Assembly (NCBI RefSeq): GCF_003020585.1
Contig: NZ_PXUE01000002.1
Coordinates: 434,001 to 498,000 of the forward strand
From: Chryseobacterium aurantiacum
Lineage (GTDB): Bacteria; Bacteroidota; Bacteroidia; Flavobacteriales; Weeksellaceae
DNA: 64,000 nucleotides
Direction: 5' to 3'
Shown: positions 51,602 to 59,312 of the stretch, piece by piece
How the letters are laid out: the number at the start of each line of letters is the position of its first letter
Numbering within the stretch: position 1 is the first letter of the stretch
The notes under the pieces: model-generated
Databases searched by the model: none
Told to the model about the DNA's origin: nothing
The model's input: the letters and a program-made list of their open reading frames with translations, nothing else
Program-made: the position numbers and the translations under genes

Positions 51602-54541
51602 ATGAATCTGTTAAAAAAACTAACAATCGTTTCAAGCATTGCCGCCGCAAGTTTTGCAGGTCATGCTTTTGGACAGGATTTCCAGTGGAAAGAAGCTACT
51701 TCTAATGGATATAAGTACAGGTATGTTACGAACGACCCTACTTCTGCACGATATTATACCTTAAAAAATGGTTTAACTGTTATTCTGAGCCCGACCAATA
51801 AGGAGCCAAGGATTCAGACCTATATTGCAACAAAGGCGGGAAGCAAAACAGACCCTGCAGATCATACGGGTCTTGCCCACTATCTGGAGCACATGCTCTT
51901 CAAGGGAACCAATCAGTTTGGATCTAAGGACTGGGCAAAGGAAAAACCTCTTTTAGACCAGATTGATGCTCTTTACGAGAAATACAATCAAACAAAAGAT
52001 GAAGCTAAAAGAAAGGAAATCTACAAAGAAATTGACAGGGTTTCCGGAGAGGCTGCCAAATATGCCATCGCCAATGAATATGACAAAATGATGGCTGGTA
52101 TGGGAGCTGACGGAACCAATGCTTTCACTTCTTTTGAGCAAACAGTATATACCGAGGATGTTCCTTCCAACGTTATCGATAAGTTTCTGGCTGTACAGGG
52201 AGAAAGATTCAGAGAGCCTGTTCTTAGACTTTTCCATACGGAGCTTGAAGCTGTATATGAAGAAAAAAACAGATCTCTTGATGATGACGGAGATAAGGTT
52301 TTTGATATGATGTTTGCGAACCTTTTCCCTAATAACAATTATGGAAAGCAAACTACCATCGGAACCATTGAGCACTTGAAAAATCCTTCTCTGCATGCAA
52401 TCAGAGAATATTACAATAATTACTATGTTCCCAACAACATGGGGATCATTATGTCCGGAGATTTCAATCCTGATGAAGTAATTACCAAGATTGACAAGGC
52501 CTTCTCTTATATGAAATCCAAACCTGTTCCTGAGTACAAAATAGGACAGGAAAAAGCCATATCATCTCCGGTAATCAAGGAAGTGGTAGGGCCTGATGCA
52601 GAAAGCGTAATGCTTGGCTTCAGATTCCCGGGAGCGTCAACAAAGGATGCAAGATTATTAAATTTTGTAGGAAGTATGCTTACCAACGGCCAGGCAGGAT
52701 TAATTGACCTTGATCTGGTAAAAAAACAAAAGCTATTGGGCGCATTTGCTTTTCCTTATGCCCTAAAAGATTACTCAGTTTTATTATTACAGGGAAAACC
52801 TACTGAAGGACAGTCCTTGGATGAAGTAAAAAATCTCCTTATTCAGGAAATTGACAAATTAAGAAAGGGGGAATTCTCTGATGATTTGATTCAATCTATC
52901 GTAAACAACGAAAAGAAGAACATCATTCAGAAAGATGAGAAATATTCTTCAAGAGCAAGTATCTTGATGGATGAATTTACCTCAGAAGTTGATCACAAGG
53001 CAAATCTGGAATATCTTGAGGAGATTTCTAAGCTGACTAAAAAAGATATCATGGACTTCGCATCCAAATATCTTCAAAATAATAATTATGTAGCAGTTTA
53101 CAAGAAAAAAGGTGAAGACAAGAGCATTGTAAAGGTAGATAAACCTACCATCACCCCTGTTTCTGTAAACAGAGAAGATCAGTCTCCTTTCCTTAAGAAA
53201 ATTGACGAAATGCCGGAAAAAGCTATTGCTCCGGTATGGCTGAATTATGACAAAGATATCACCAAGAATAAACTGGGTGATGTGGATGTACTTTCTGTAA
53301 AAAATACTGACAATGCTTTATTCAGAATGTATTATCATTTTGATTCCGGAAAATGGAACAATAAAATGCTTCCACTAGCTGCAGAATATCTTCAGTACCT
53401 TGGAACGAATGATAAATCTTCAGAAAGCATTAGTAGAGAGTTCTATAAATTGGCATCAAGCTTTAATGTAAGTGCCGGAAATGAAGAAACCTCCGTCTCT
53501 ATAGAAGGATTAAATGAAAACTTCGATAAATCTGTCGCATTATTTGAGGATTTGATCCGAAACTGCAAGGCAGACCAAGCTGCACTGGATGCTTACAAGG
53601 CAAGATTGAAGAAAGCCAGAGCCAACGCCAAGCAAAACAAGGGAACAATCATGGCCGGATTAAGAAGCTATGCACAATATGGCGCACAAAACCCATTCAA
53701 TAACGTATTGAGTGATGCTGAGCTTAATGCATTAAAGGCTGAAGACCTTATTAATATCCTTCATGACCTGTTCAACTTCAAACATAAGGTATTGTACTAC
53801 GGGCCAAAATCAGGAACTGAAACTGTAGCTTCCCTGAAGCCTATTCATAAACTTCCTGCAAGCCTTAAAGAGCTTCCTAAGACCAAGACCTTTGTTCAGA
53901 TCCCAACGGATAAAAACAAGGTATTATTCGCTCATTATGACATGGTACAGGCCGAAGTATTCTGGGTAAGAAATTCAGATCAGTACAATCCTACTCTTAC
54001 CCCTACCGTAAGCTTGTTCAACAACTACTTCGGAGGAGGAATGGGATCTATTGTATTCCAAACCATCAGAGAATCTAAGGCTCTAGCCTACTCCACTTAT
54101 TCTTATTTTGCGATTCCAAGCAAGAAATCGGATAAAGATATGGTAATGGCTTATGTAGGAACTCAGGCAGATAAATTCAATGAGTCCACTACAGCAATGA
54201 ATGAACTTCTTACAACACTTCCAAAGTCTGAGCAACTGTTTGAAACAGCAAAAAGCGGATTGAAAAAATCTATAGCTTCTGAAAGAATTTCTCAGGATGG
54301 CATCATCTTCTCTTATCTAAAAGCCCAAAGGCTTGGAAATAACTTTGATATGAGAAAGAACGTCTATGAACAGGCACCAAAATTGTCTTTCGCAGACATC
54401 AACACGTTCCATGACAAGGAAATGAAAAACAAGAACTATACTTACTGTCTTGTTGCCGCACAAGATAAAGTAAATGAAGCCGATATGCAGAAATTAGGCG
54501 AGGTAAAAAAACTCAATCTAACAGAAGTATTTGGTTACTAA
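51602..54541 (+). CDS. Secreted M16-family (insulinase) metallopeptidase, two-domain
   Basis: The 979-aa protein starts with a signal peptide (…ASFAGHAFGQ). The N-terminal M16 half carries the zinc motif HYLEH at residues 93-97 ('GLAHYLEHMLFKGT'), with the third ligand in 'ELEAVYEEKNR'. The C-terminal half ('LFNNYFGGGMGSIVFQTIRESKALAYSTYS') is the inactive partner with the conserved R-x6-Y. Two fused halves are common in periplasmic Bacteroidota pitrilysin-like enzymes. It degrades oligopeptides. It probably shares the aspartate aminotransferase transcript and ends at a clean terminator. Confidence 0.95.
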   Translation: MNLLKKLTIVSSIAAASFAGHAFGQDFQWKEATSNGYKYRYVTNDPTSARYYTLKNGLTVILSPTNKEPRIQTYIATKAGSKTDPADHTGLAHYLEHMLFKGTNQFGSKDWAKEKPLLDQIDALYEKYNQTKDEAKRKEIYKEIDRVSGEAAKYAIANEYDKMMAGMGADGTNAFTSFEQTVYTEDVPSNVIDKFLAVQGERFREPVLRLFHTELEAVYEEKNRSLDDDGDKVFDMMFANLFPNNNYGKQTTIGTIEHLKNPSLHAIREYYNNYYVPNNMGIIMSGDFNPDEVITKIDKAFSYMKSKPVPEYKIGQEKAISSPVIKEVVGPDAESVMLGFRFPGASTKDARLLNFVGSMLTNGQAGLIDLDLVKKQKLLGAFAFPYALKDYSVLLLQGKPTEGQSLDEVKNLLIQEIDKLRKGEFSDDLIQSIVNNEKKNIIQKDEKYSSRASILMDEFTSEVDHKANLEYLEEISKLTKKDIMDFASKYLQNNNYVAVYKKKGEDKSIVKVDKPTITPVSVNREDQSPFLKKIDEMPEKAIAPVWLNYDKDITKNKLGDVDVLSVKNTDNALFRMYYHFDSGKWNNKMLPLAAEYLQYLGTNDKSSESISREFYKLASSFNVSAGNEETSVSIEGLNENFDKSVALFEDLIRNCKADQAALDAYKARLKKARANAKQNKGTIMAGLRSYAQYGAQNPFNNVLSDAELNALKAEDLINILHDLFNFKHKVLYYGPKSGTETVASLKPIHKLPASLKELPKTKTFVQIPTDKNKVLFAHYDMVQAEVFWVRNSDQYNPTLTPTVSLFNNYFGGGMGSIVFQTIRESKALAYSTYSYFAIPSKKSDKDMVMAYVGTQADKFNESTTAMNELLTTLPKSEQLFETAKSGLKKSIASERISQDGIIFSYLKAQRLGNNFDMRKNVYEQAPKLSFADINTFHDKEMKNKNYTYCLVAAQDKVNEADMQKLGEVKKLNLTEVFGY

Positions 54542-54548
54542 AATCAAC

Positions 54549-54580
54549 AAAAGGTCCTGATTTCAGGGCCTTTTTATTTA
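54549..54580 (+). terminator. Terminator of the M16 peptidase gene
   Basis: AAAAGGTCCTGA pairs with TCAGGGCCTTTT (one G-T pair), with a T-only loop and a T tract after it. Confidence 0.85.
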
Positions 54581-54623
54581 AAATGTGTCAAAAACAATTA
54601 TAGATTTTATTTATCGATATTCG

Positions 54624-54655
54624 TTTGTTCGATAGATAAAACTTTTCTATATTTG
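54624..54655 (+). promoter_or_regulatory. Promoter of the peroxiredoxin gene, with flanking palindrome
   Basis: TTTG (54624-54627) and TATATTTG (54648-54655) are 20 nt apart, the best full promoter in this part of the window. TATCGA (54612-54617) and TCGATA (54629-54634), 11 nt apart, flank the -33 box symmetrically and could be a regulator site. Confidence 0.75.
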
Positions 54656-54687
54656 CATCAGAAATTTAAATATAAAAACAGAAAATT

Positions 54688-55320
54688 ATGTCTTTAGTAG
54701 GAAAAAAATTCCCGAATTTAACAATCGACGCAATGTCTGAAATGGGTGATGATTTAAAAATCAACATCCTTGAAGAAGCAACAAAAAACCAACAGAAAGT
54801 ACTTTTATTCTGGTACCCTAAAGATTTCACTTTTGTATGCCCTACAGAGCTTCACGCTTTCCAGGAGGCTTTAGGTGAATTCGAAAAAAGAAACACTAAA
54901 GTAATCGGTGCATCTTGTGATACTAATGAAGTACACTTCGCATGGTTAAACACTCCAAAAGATAACGGAGGTATTGAAGGAGTAACTTACCCACTTTTAG
55001 CTGATACTCACAGACAATTAGCAAATACATTAGGAATCGTAGATCAGGATTTCGAATATAACGAAGATGGAGAGGAAGTTTTCACAGGTTCCAACGTAAC
55101 TTACAGAGCAACTTACCTTATCGACGAAACTGGAAAAATTTTCCACGAAGCGGTAAACGATATGCCTTTAGGAAGAAACGTAAAAGAATTCTTAAGATTA
55201 ATTGACGCTTACACTCACGTTCAAAAGCACGGTGAAGTATGTCCTGCAAACTGGGAAGAAGGTAAAGACGCTATGAAAGCGGACAGAACTTCTACAGCAG
55301 AATACTTAGCAAAAAATTAA
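54688..55320 (+). CDS. Typical 2-Cys peroxiredoxin (Prx1/AhpC class)
   Basis: The 210-aa enzyme reduces H2O2 and organic peroxides. The peroxidatic cysteine is C51 in 'FTFVCPTELHAF' and the resolving cysteine is C185 in 'HGEVCPANWEEG'. A third Cys, C77 ('GASCDTNE'), is typical of the class. It is strongly codon-biased, as for an abundant protein (for example all-GAA/AAA usage). The thioredoxin-like and DUF6952 genes follow downstream, and the thioredoxin could serve as its reductant. The large hairpin repeat lies between, so co-transcription is unclear. Confidence 0.95.
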   Translation: MSLVGKKFPNLTIDAMSEMGDDLKINILEEATKNQQKVLLFWYPKDFTFVCPTELHAFQEALGEFEKRNTKVIGASCDTNEVHFAWLNTPKDNGGIEGVTYPLLADTHRQLANTLGIVDQDFEYNEDGEEVFTGSNVTYRATYLIDETGKIFHEAVNDMPLGRNVKEFLRLIDAYTHVQKHGEVCPANWEEGKDAMKADRTSTAEYLAKN

Positions 55321-55337
55321 TATCTTAATTTTAATAT

Positions 55338-55422
55338 AACAATGTAACAATCTAACAGTATAACAATTTTAAAAGTCTTTTTGAATTGTTAGATTGGTAA
55401 ATTTTTAGATTGTTACATTGTT
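55338..55422. repeat. 85-bp hairpin repeat with perfect 18-bp arms
   Basis: AACAATGTAACAATCTAA (55338-55355) is the exact reverse complement of TTAGATTGTTACATTGTT (55405-55422). A second inner pair, TAACAATT (55361-55368) and AATTGTTA (55384-55391), lies inside, so the whole sequence folds into a nested hairpin. It sits between the peroxiredoxin and thioredoxin genes. A decayed relative is at 4019-4086. It is a dispersed intergenic element of unknown origin. Confidence 0.85.
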
Positions 55423-55444
55423 TATTTTCCAAAAAAATAAACCT

Positions 55445-55753
55445 ATGTACACAGAATTAACCGAAGATACATTACAGAACATTGTAAATGACAACGAAAA
55501 AGTAGTTGTTCAATATGGCGCAACATGGTGCGGAAACTGCAGAATCATGAAGCCAAAATTCAAAAAATTAGCATCTGAGAATGACACTATTCCTTTCTTA
55601 TATGTAGATGCTGAAAAACTTCCTGAAAGCAGAAAATTAGCAAAAGTAGACAACCTGCCTACATTCGCTATCTTTAAAAATGGTGAATTGGTAAACCAGG
55701 TTCAATCTAACCAGGCTGAAAGTTTAATTAACCTTTTTAACGAATTATCATAA
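55445..55753 (+). CDS. Thioredoxin-family protein
   Basis: The 102-aa protein is a single thioredoxin domain with the redox pair C29-G-N-C32 ('GATWCGNCRIMKPKF') and the cis-Pro loop 'NLPTFAIFKNG'. The ATG at 55445 is used because the longer frame from 55418 begins inside the hairpin repeat and adds no conserved residues. CGNC is less common than the standard CGPC and may shift the redox potential. It shares its last nucleotide with the DUF6952 start, so the two are translationally coupled. It likely reduces the upstream peroxiredoxin. Confidence 0.93.
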   Translation: MYTELTEDTLQNIVNDNEKVVVQYGATWCGNCRIMKPKFKKLASENDTIPFLYVDAEKLPESRKLAKVDNLPTFAIFKNGELVNQVQSNQAESLINLFNELS

Positions 55754-56001
55754 TGAAATTACCAGTAATCAGACAATTCTATCAGAATCAGACCCCTGAG
55801 AACCTTGAGAAAACGTTGGAAGTTCTGGAAAGCTTCTGCGAATTCAGAGGGACAAGTGAAGAAGATCTAAATGTTGCAGGAGAACTTATTACAAACATTT
55901 GTGGAGCTTTAGAGGTTCACGCTAATGTACAAAACGGAATGAGTGAAAAAGATGCCTTAAACTCTTTTGCACAAAAGGTTTTAGGCTCTATCGACAAATA
56001 A
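55753..56001 (+). CDS. DUF6952-type small protein
   Basis: The 82-aa protein is predicted to be helical ('LEKTLEVLESFCEFRGTSEEDLNVAGELITNICGALEVHANVQNG') with two cysteines (C28, C50) that could form a disulfide. It matches, as I recall, the DUF6952 family, which often follows a thioredoxin-like gene in Flavobacteriia. Its ATG overlaps the thioredoxin stop (TAATG), so the pair is coupled and it may be a partner or substrate of that thioredoxin. There is no signal peptide. Function unknown. Confidence 0.82.
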   Translation: MKLPVIRQFYQNQTPENLEKTLEVLESFCEFRGTSEEDLNVAGELITNICGALEVHANVQNGMSEKDALNSFAQKVLGSIDK

Positions 56002-56190
56002 CATTTTGCGATTATTTTAATCAAAAGATGGTAAAAACACAAAATTAAATATCCGAGGTTTTCCTCATTACTATACTTTTTTCTATTCTTTAAGAATTTT
56101 TTATTTCAACTATAAAATATACTTCAAAGGACTTTTACCGGTCACATGAGGCAGGAAGTTGCATGAAAAATTGTAAAGAATAACCAACTA

Positions 56191-56223
56191 AAATCCCGGT
56201 GAGAATATCATCAGGATTTTTTG
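56191..56223 (+). terminator. Candidate terminator of the thioredoxin/DUF6952 unit
   Basis: AAATCCCGGTGA pairs with TCATCAGGATTT over 12 positions (one mismatch, one G-T), followed by TTT. It is ~190 nt beyond the last stop codon, so the 3' UTR would be long. Confidence 0.55.
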
Positions 56224-56480
56224 GGTTTACAATTTAAAACACTAAAACACAAATTTCTTGTGAAAATTTCATAAATACCTATTGAGATATTTAAAATTCA
56301 TTCATTAAAAAATACACGTAATAATCCGTCCCATCTATGACATCTGTGGCAAAAATAGAGTTAAAACCTCTATATGTTTCAGCTAAAGCATTGGATAATA
56401 TTCATTTAAAGCAAACAGATAAAGTCCACTCCTATTGATTGTGTTATTCGTGAAACCACTAAAGTCATTTGGGTTTAAAA

Positions 56481-56510
56481 AGAAATCCCGATGAAAAATC
56501 ACCGGGACTA
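56481..56510 (-). terminator. Terminator of the BI-1 gene
   Basis: On the minus strand TCCCGGTGA and TCATCGGGA pair with one mismatch around TTTT, followed by TTTCTTTTT. Its arms resemble those of the hairpin at 56191. Confidence 0.65.
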
Positions 56511-56539
56511 TATTTTAAGATAAAATAATTGATCAATAA

Positions 56540-57229
56540 TTAGTTTCTTCTGCTCATCAAAATACTTAGAATATACCAGAACAAAAGCATAATGGAAGCA
56601 AAAAGCTGTAATGCAGCTCCTACATACTGATTCGTTCCATAAGAATCCTTTAGCTTACTTGTTTGATATAAAATAGTTGCCGAAGCCAGTATTACCATTC
56701 CTACAGAGAACCACAATCCCAAGTTGAAACCAAAAGCCATTCCGCCAACGATTAATCCAATCGAAATAAATCCTCCGATTACGATAATATTCCTTAGAAA
56801 AGAGAAATCTCTCTTGGAAGTAAATGCAACCGCAGAAATACCTGCAAACATTGCCACAGTTAAAGTAGCAGCCTGAAAAATTACATTTGCTCCACCCGCC
56901 ATATTAGTGGCAATAAAAAGCAGCGGCATAAAAATGATAGCCTCTAATAGAATGTAAAATCCTAATCCTAAATACTGCGTTGACTTACTTTGTGAAAGCG
57001 ACCATTTGGAAGCCAAAATAGAAGCCAGCCAAAATACGCCAATGATTAGCAACCAGATATATCTCTGCCCGAACATCATTGCAATAATTTCTTCAGGCAC
57101 GGTTTTTAATAAAATAGTCTCAACCCCAATAAATGCAAGTATTGACAAAGCAACATGCAAATAGGTCTTCTTGTAAAAACTCGCTTTCTCCACATCTGAA
57201 GAATGAGCGACTAAAACATCTGTCATCAT
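56540..57229 (-). CDS. Bax inhibitor-1/YccA-family membrane protein
   Basis: The protein of ~229 aa has seven hydrophobic helices after a hydrophilic N-terminus ('TDVLVAHSSDVEKASFYKKTYLHV'), the BI-1/TMBIM arrangement, with 'FISIGLIVGGMAFGFNLGLWFSVGMVILASATILYQTSKLKD' near the end. I start it at 57229, where 'MMTDVLVAHS' begins after an A-rich leader. The frame opens 13 codons earlier, at an ATGA overlapping the upstream stop, but those residues do not resemble the family. Bacterial members leak Ca2+ or H+ or interact with membrane proteases. It follows the small secreted protein gene. Confidence 0.88.
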   Translation of the reverse strand: MMTDVLVAHSSDVEKASFYKKTYLHVALSILAFIGVETILLKTVPEEIIAMMFGQRYIWLLIIGVFWLASILASKWSLSQSKSTQYLGLGFYILLEAIIFMPLLFIATNMAGGANVIFQAATLTVAMFAGISAVAFTSKRDFSFLRNIIVIGGFISIGLIVGGMAFGFNLGLWFSVGMVILASATILYQTSKLKDSYGTNQYVGAALQLFASIMLLFWYILSILMSRRN

Positions 57230-57264
57230 AGTTAATATTTTTTTTAATTTAATCGAAAATAAAT

Positions 57265-57711
57265 TCATTTATCATTCCCAATTGGCATCACTCCCAGAAT
57301 TTTGCCATTATCTTCAAATATTGCACTCAACACCTCTTTTGAAGAAGTATCTCCTTCATATTTGTATTTGATATTAGGGTGATTCAATCCATCCATTGTG
57401 GAATAATAACCCACCTTTAAAACTTCAAGCTTTTTATTGGGATCAACCCCATCCTTAACTTTCTTAAGGACATCATCCGTAACAATCTCCTTTACCTTAT
57501 CGGAAATCAATTCATCAACAGTCTTTTGATCCGAAGACTGCAAAGCGTTGAGGAATTTAAATAAATTACTGTTATATAGATTAATTTTATCCTTGCTTAT
57601 GGCTGCAGGTACTTCTTTTTTCTGGTTTTTGTCAACCTTTAGCCCTACAACTTTTTGTGCAAACATTAGCTGTCCACCCACTATTGCAAGTCCTAAAAAT
57701 AATTTTCTCAT
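57265..57711 (-). CDS. Small secreted protein, function unknown
   Basis: The 148-aa protein has a signal peptide ('MRKLFLGLAIVGGQLMFA-Q') and a compact, Lys/Asp-rich domain with 'LNALQSSDQKTVDELISDKVKEIVTDDVLKKV', reminiscent of DUF3887/SnoaL-like beta-barrels by its 'ISDKV' start. I cannot assign a family. It ends 35 nt before the BI-1 start and may share a transcript with it. It has no cysteine and no lipobox. Confidence 0.7.
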   Translation of the reverse strand: MRKLFLGLAIVGGQLMFAQKVVGLKVDKNQKKEVPAAISKDKINLYNSNLFKFLNALQSSDQKTVDELISDKVKEIVTDDVLKKVKDGVDPNKKLEVLKVGYYSTMDGLNHPNIKYKYEGDTSSKEVLSAIFEDNGKILGVMPIGNDK

Positions 57712-57758
57712 ACTGTTATTTTGTTATTTCGTGATATAGGTCATGGAAGATACGAAAA

Positions 57759-58793
57759 TCAGACCACTTCCAAAAACTTCATAGTATCCACGTTATCCGC
57801 ATAGGTATCAAGGCTTGGATTTTGGGCTTCTCCAAAAGAAATTGAATTCAATCCCAACTCATCTTTTGCCACAATACACTGGATATTTTCTTCATTTTCA
57901 GCAATAAAGTCTTTCACTTCATCCAAAGACTCATATCTGCTGAAATTAATGACAGAAAGCGGGCTAAAGAGCTTATCATCCTCTTTCAGCATCACAAAGT
58001 TATTGTCCCAGAATTGATCCTGATTCAAAAGGTACACCGCTCTGTTGTACTCATAATTGTTCACGTACTTATTATGATTGATAATATCCTGGAAACCAAG
58101 AAAATTTTCAAATAACCTGTCGATAACAAAATCCTTTGGAATAAATATTCTCGTCACATTTCTGCATCCTAGTCCAAAGTATCGGAAAATATCAGTAGCA
58201 AGAAGCTGTAGTTCTTCAATTGTTTCATCTCCTTTTAAAACAGCTATGGAAGTTCTGTTTTTACGGATGATACTTAAATGGTCTTTGAAATAATATTCAA
58301 GGTATCTTGCAGTATTATTGCTTCCTGTAGCAATCACAGCATCAAAGTTCTCTAACCTCTCCACCAATTCAAACTGAATGACATCATTAGAAAATTCTTT
58401 CCATTTTTTCAATAAAAACGGAACCATAGTCTTATCCTTTGAAGACAATTTGATAAGCGGAATATGATTGCTTAAAATAACAGAAATCACATCATGGAAT
58501 CCAACCAAAGGAATGTTTCCGGCCAAAATAAGTCCAACTTTCTTTGAAACTTTAGAGATTGAATAATTTTGAAGCCAGTTTTTTATATTTTCTTCAGTCA
58601 GTAAATCAGTCCATTGCCGTAAAGCAAATTTCTGATTATCAATTGTAAACCATGGATTTTCTATTTCAGACTTTTTTAACAATAATTCAATATTAAAATC
58701 ATCTTCATTGTAATCTTCCGTTTTCTTCGCTAAAAACGCCTTTATATAATCACTTAATTTAATAAGTCCTAAAACTTGATTTTCGGTATTCAT
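57759..58793 (-). CDS. LuxC-type acyl-CoA reductase
   Basis: The 344-aa protein has the aldehyde-dehydrogenase-like fold of LuxC: 'VGLILAGNIPLVGFHDVISVILSNHIPLIKLSSKD' (nucleotide site), 'AVIATGSNNTARYLEYYF', and the catalytic-cysteine segment 'YFGLGCRNVTRIFIP' (Cys near residue 210). LuxC reduces fatty acyl groups to aldehydes for bacterial light emission, but here there is no luxAB, luxD or luxE. This Bacteroidota version is widely kept next to a ferredoxin and serC. It is likely an acyl-CoA or amino-acyl reductase with another role. It is divergent from the ferredoxin gene with overlapping promoters. Confidence 0.9.
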   Translation of the reverse strand: MNTENQVLGLIKLSDYIKAFLAKKTEDYNEDDFNIELLLKKSEIENPWFTIDNQKFALRQWTDLLTEENIKNWLQNYSISKVSKKVGLILAGNIPLVGFHDVISVILSNHIPLIKLSSKDKTMVPFLLKKWKEFSNDVIQFELVERLENFDAVIATGSNNTARYLEYYFKDHLSIIRKNRTSIAVLKGDETIEELQLLATDIFRYFGLGCRNVTRIFIPKDFVIDRLFENFLGFQDIINHNKYVNNYEYNRAVYLLNQDQFWDNNFVMLKEDDKLFSPLSVINFSRYESLDEVKDFIAENEENIQCIVAKDELGLNSISFGEAQNPSLDTYADNVDTMKFLEVV

Positions 58794-58821
58794 AATTACT
58801 TTAAAATTGGGGAATATTTTG

Positions 58822-58839
58822 TAATTTTGTGCAAATTTA
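58822..58839. promoter_or_regulatory. Overlapping divergent -7 elements for the LuxC-type and ferredoxin genes
   Basis: On the plus strand TAATTTTG (58822-58829) and on the minus strand TAAATTTG (58839-58832) both match TAnnTTTG. The two start codons are only 59 nt apart, so both promoters must overlap and may compete. Confidence 0.55.
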
Positions 58840-58852
58840 AAAAAAATTAGCG

Positions 58853-59203
58853 ATGGCTATTAAAATAACTGATGAATGCATTAATTGTGGGGCTTGTGAA
58901 CCGGAATGTCCAAATAATGCAATATATGAAGGAGCCGTAGACTGGAAAGCTTCGGAAGGTACTGCACTTCAAGGCACTATAACAATGCCATCAGGACTTA
59001 CTGTAGATGCTGATGCATCACAAGAGCCTGTAAGTGATGATGTATATTTTATTGTAACAGACAAGTGTACGGAATGTAAAGGGTTCCATGAAGAACCACA
59101 GTGTGCGGCTGTATGCCCTGTAGACTGCTGTGTTCCTGATGAGGACCATGTGGAATCTGAAGAGGCTCTGCTTAACAAAAAAGCATTCTTACACGGCGAA
59201 TAA
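58853..59203 (+). CDS. 4Fe-4S dicluster ferredoxin
   Basis: The 116-aa protein has two cluster sites: 'CINCGACEPECP' (first set, CxxCxxCxxxCP) and 'CTECKGFHEEPQCAAVCPVDCC' (second set, with a seven-residue insert between cysteines, as in Allochromatium-type ferredoxins). An acidic stretch of ~35 residues separates the two. It transfers electrons at low potential. It is divergent from the LuxC-type reductase and precedes serC, which it precedes in many Bacteroidota genomes (family knowledge); the partner is not proved. Ends at a clear terminator. Confidence 0.95.
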   Translation: MAIKITDECINCGACEPECPNNAIYEGAVDWKASEGTALQGTITMPSGLTVDADASQEPVSDDVYFIVTDKCTECKGFHEEPQCAAVCPVDCCVPDEDHVESEEALLNKKAFLHGE

Positions 59204-59207
59204 AAAA

Positions 59208-59240
59208 ATTCCGTCTCATAATGTGTGAGGCGGCTTTTTT
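59208..59240 (+). terminator. Terminator of the ferredoxin gene
   Basis: CCGTCTCA (59211-59218) pairs with TGAGGCGG (59226-59233), one G-T pair, followed by CTTTTTTT. Confidence 0.82.
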
Positions 59241-59312
59241 TAATCCAAAATCCAAAAAAATCAAAAAATAAGGAAGGAAAACCAATTCCGGACGCAACCA
59301 AAAAGTAAAAAT

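Larger units (their letters stand above)
56002..56539. other. Gene-free interval between DUF6952 and the BI-1 gene
   Basis: The 538-bp AT-rich gap has no ORF with any coding character on either strand. It contains two hairpins (listed separately) near its two ends and scattered fragments such as repeated 'GGGTTTA'. It may be the remnant of a lost gene or an insertion site of small repeats, but nothing can be identified. Confidence 0.6.

Noticed and set aside
55418-55418. ATG at 55418 as the thioredoxin start
   Set aside because: It falls inside the hairpin repeat and adds nine residues with no family similarity.
57759-58793. Bioluminescence (lux) operon because of the LuxC-type protein
   Set aside because: No luxA, luxB, luxD or luxE nearby; LuxC-like reductases are widespread in non-luminous Bacteroidota.
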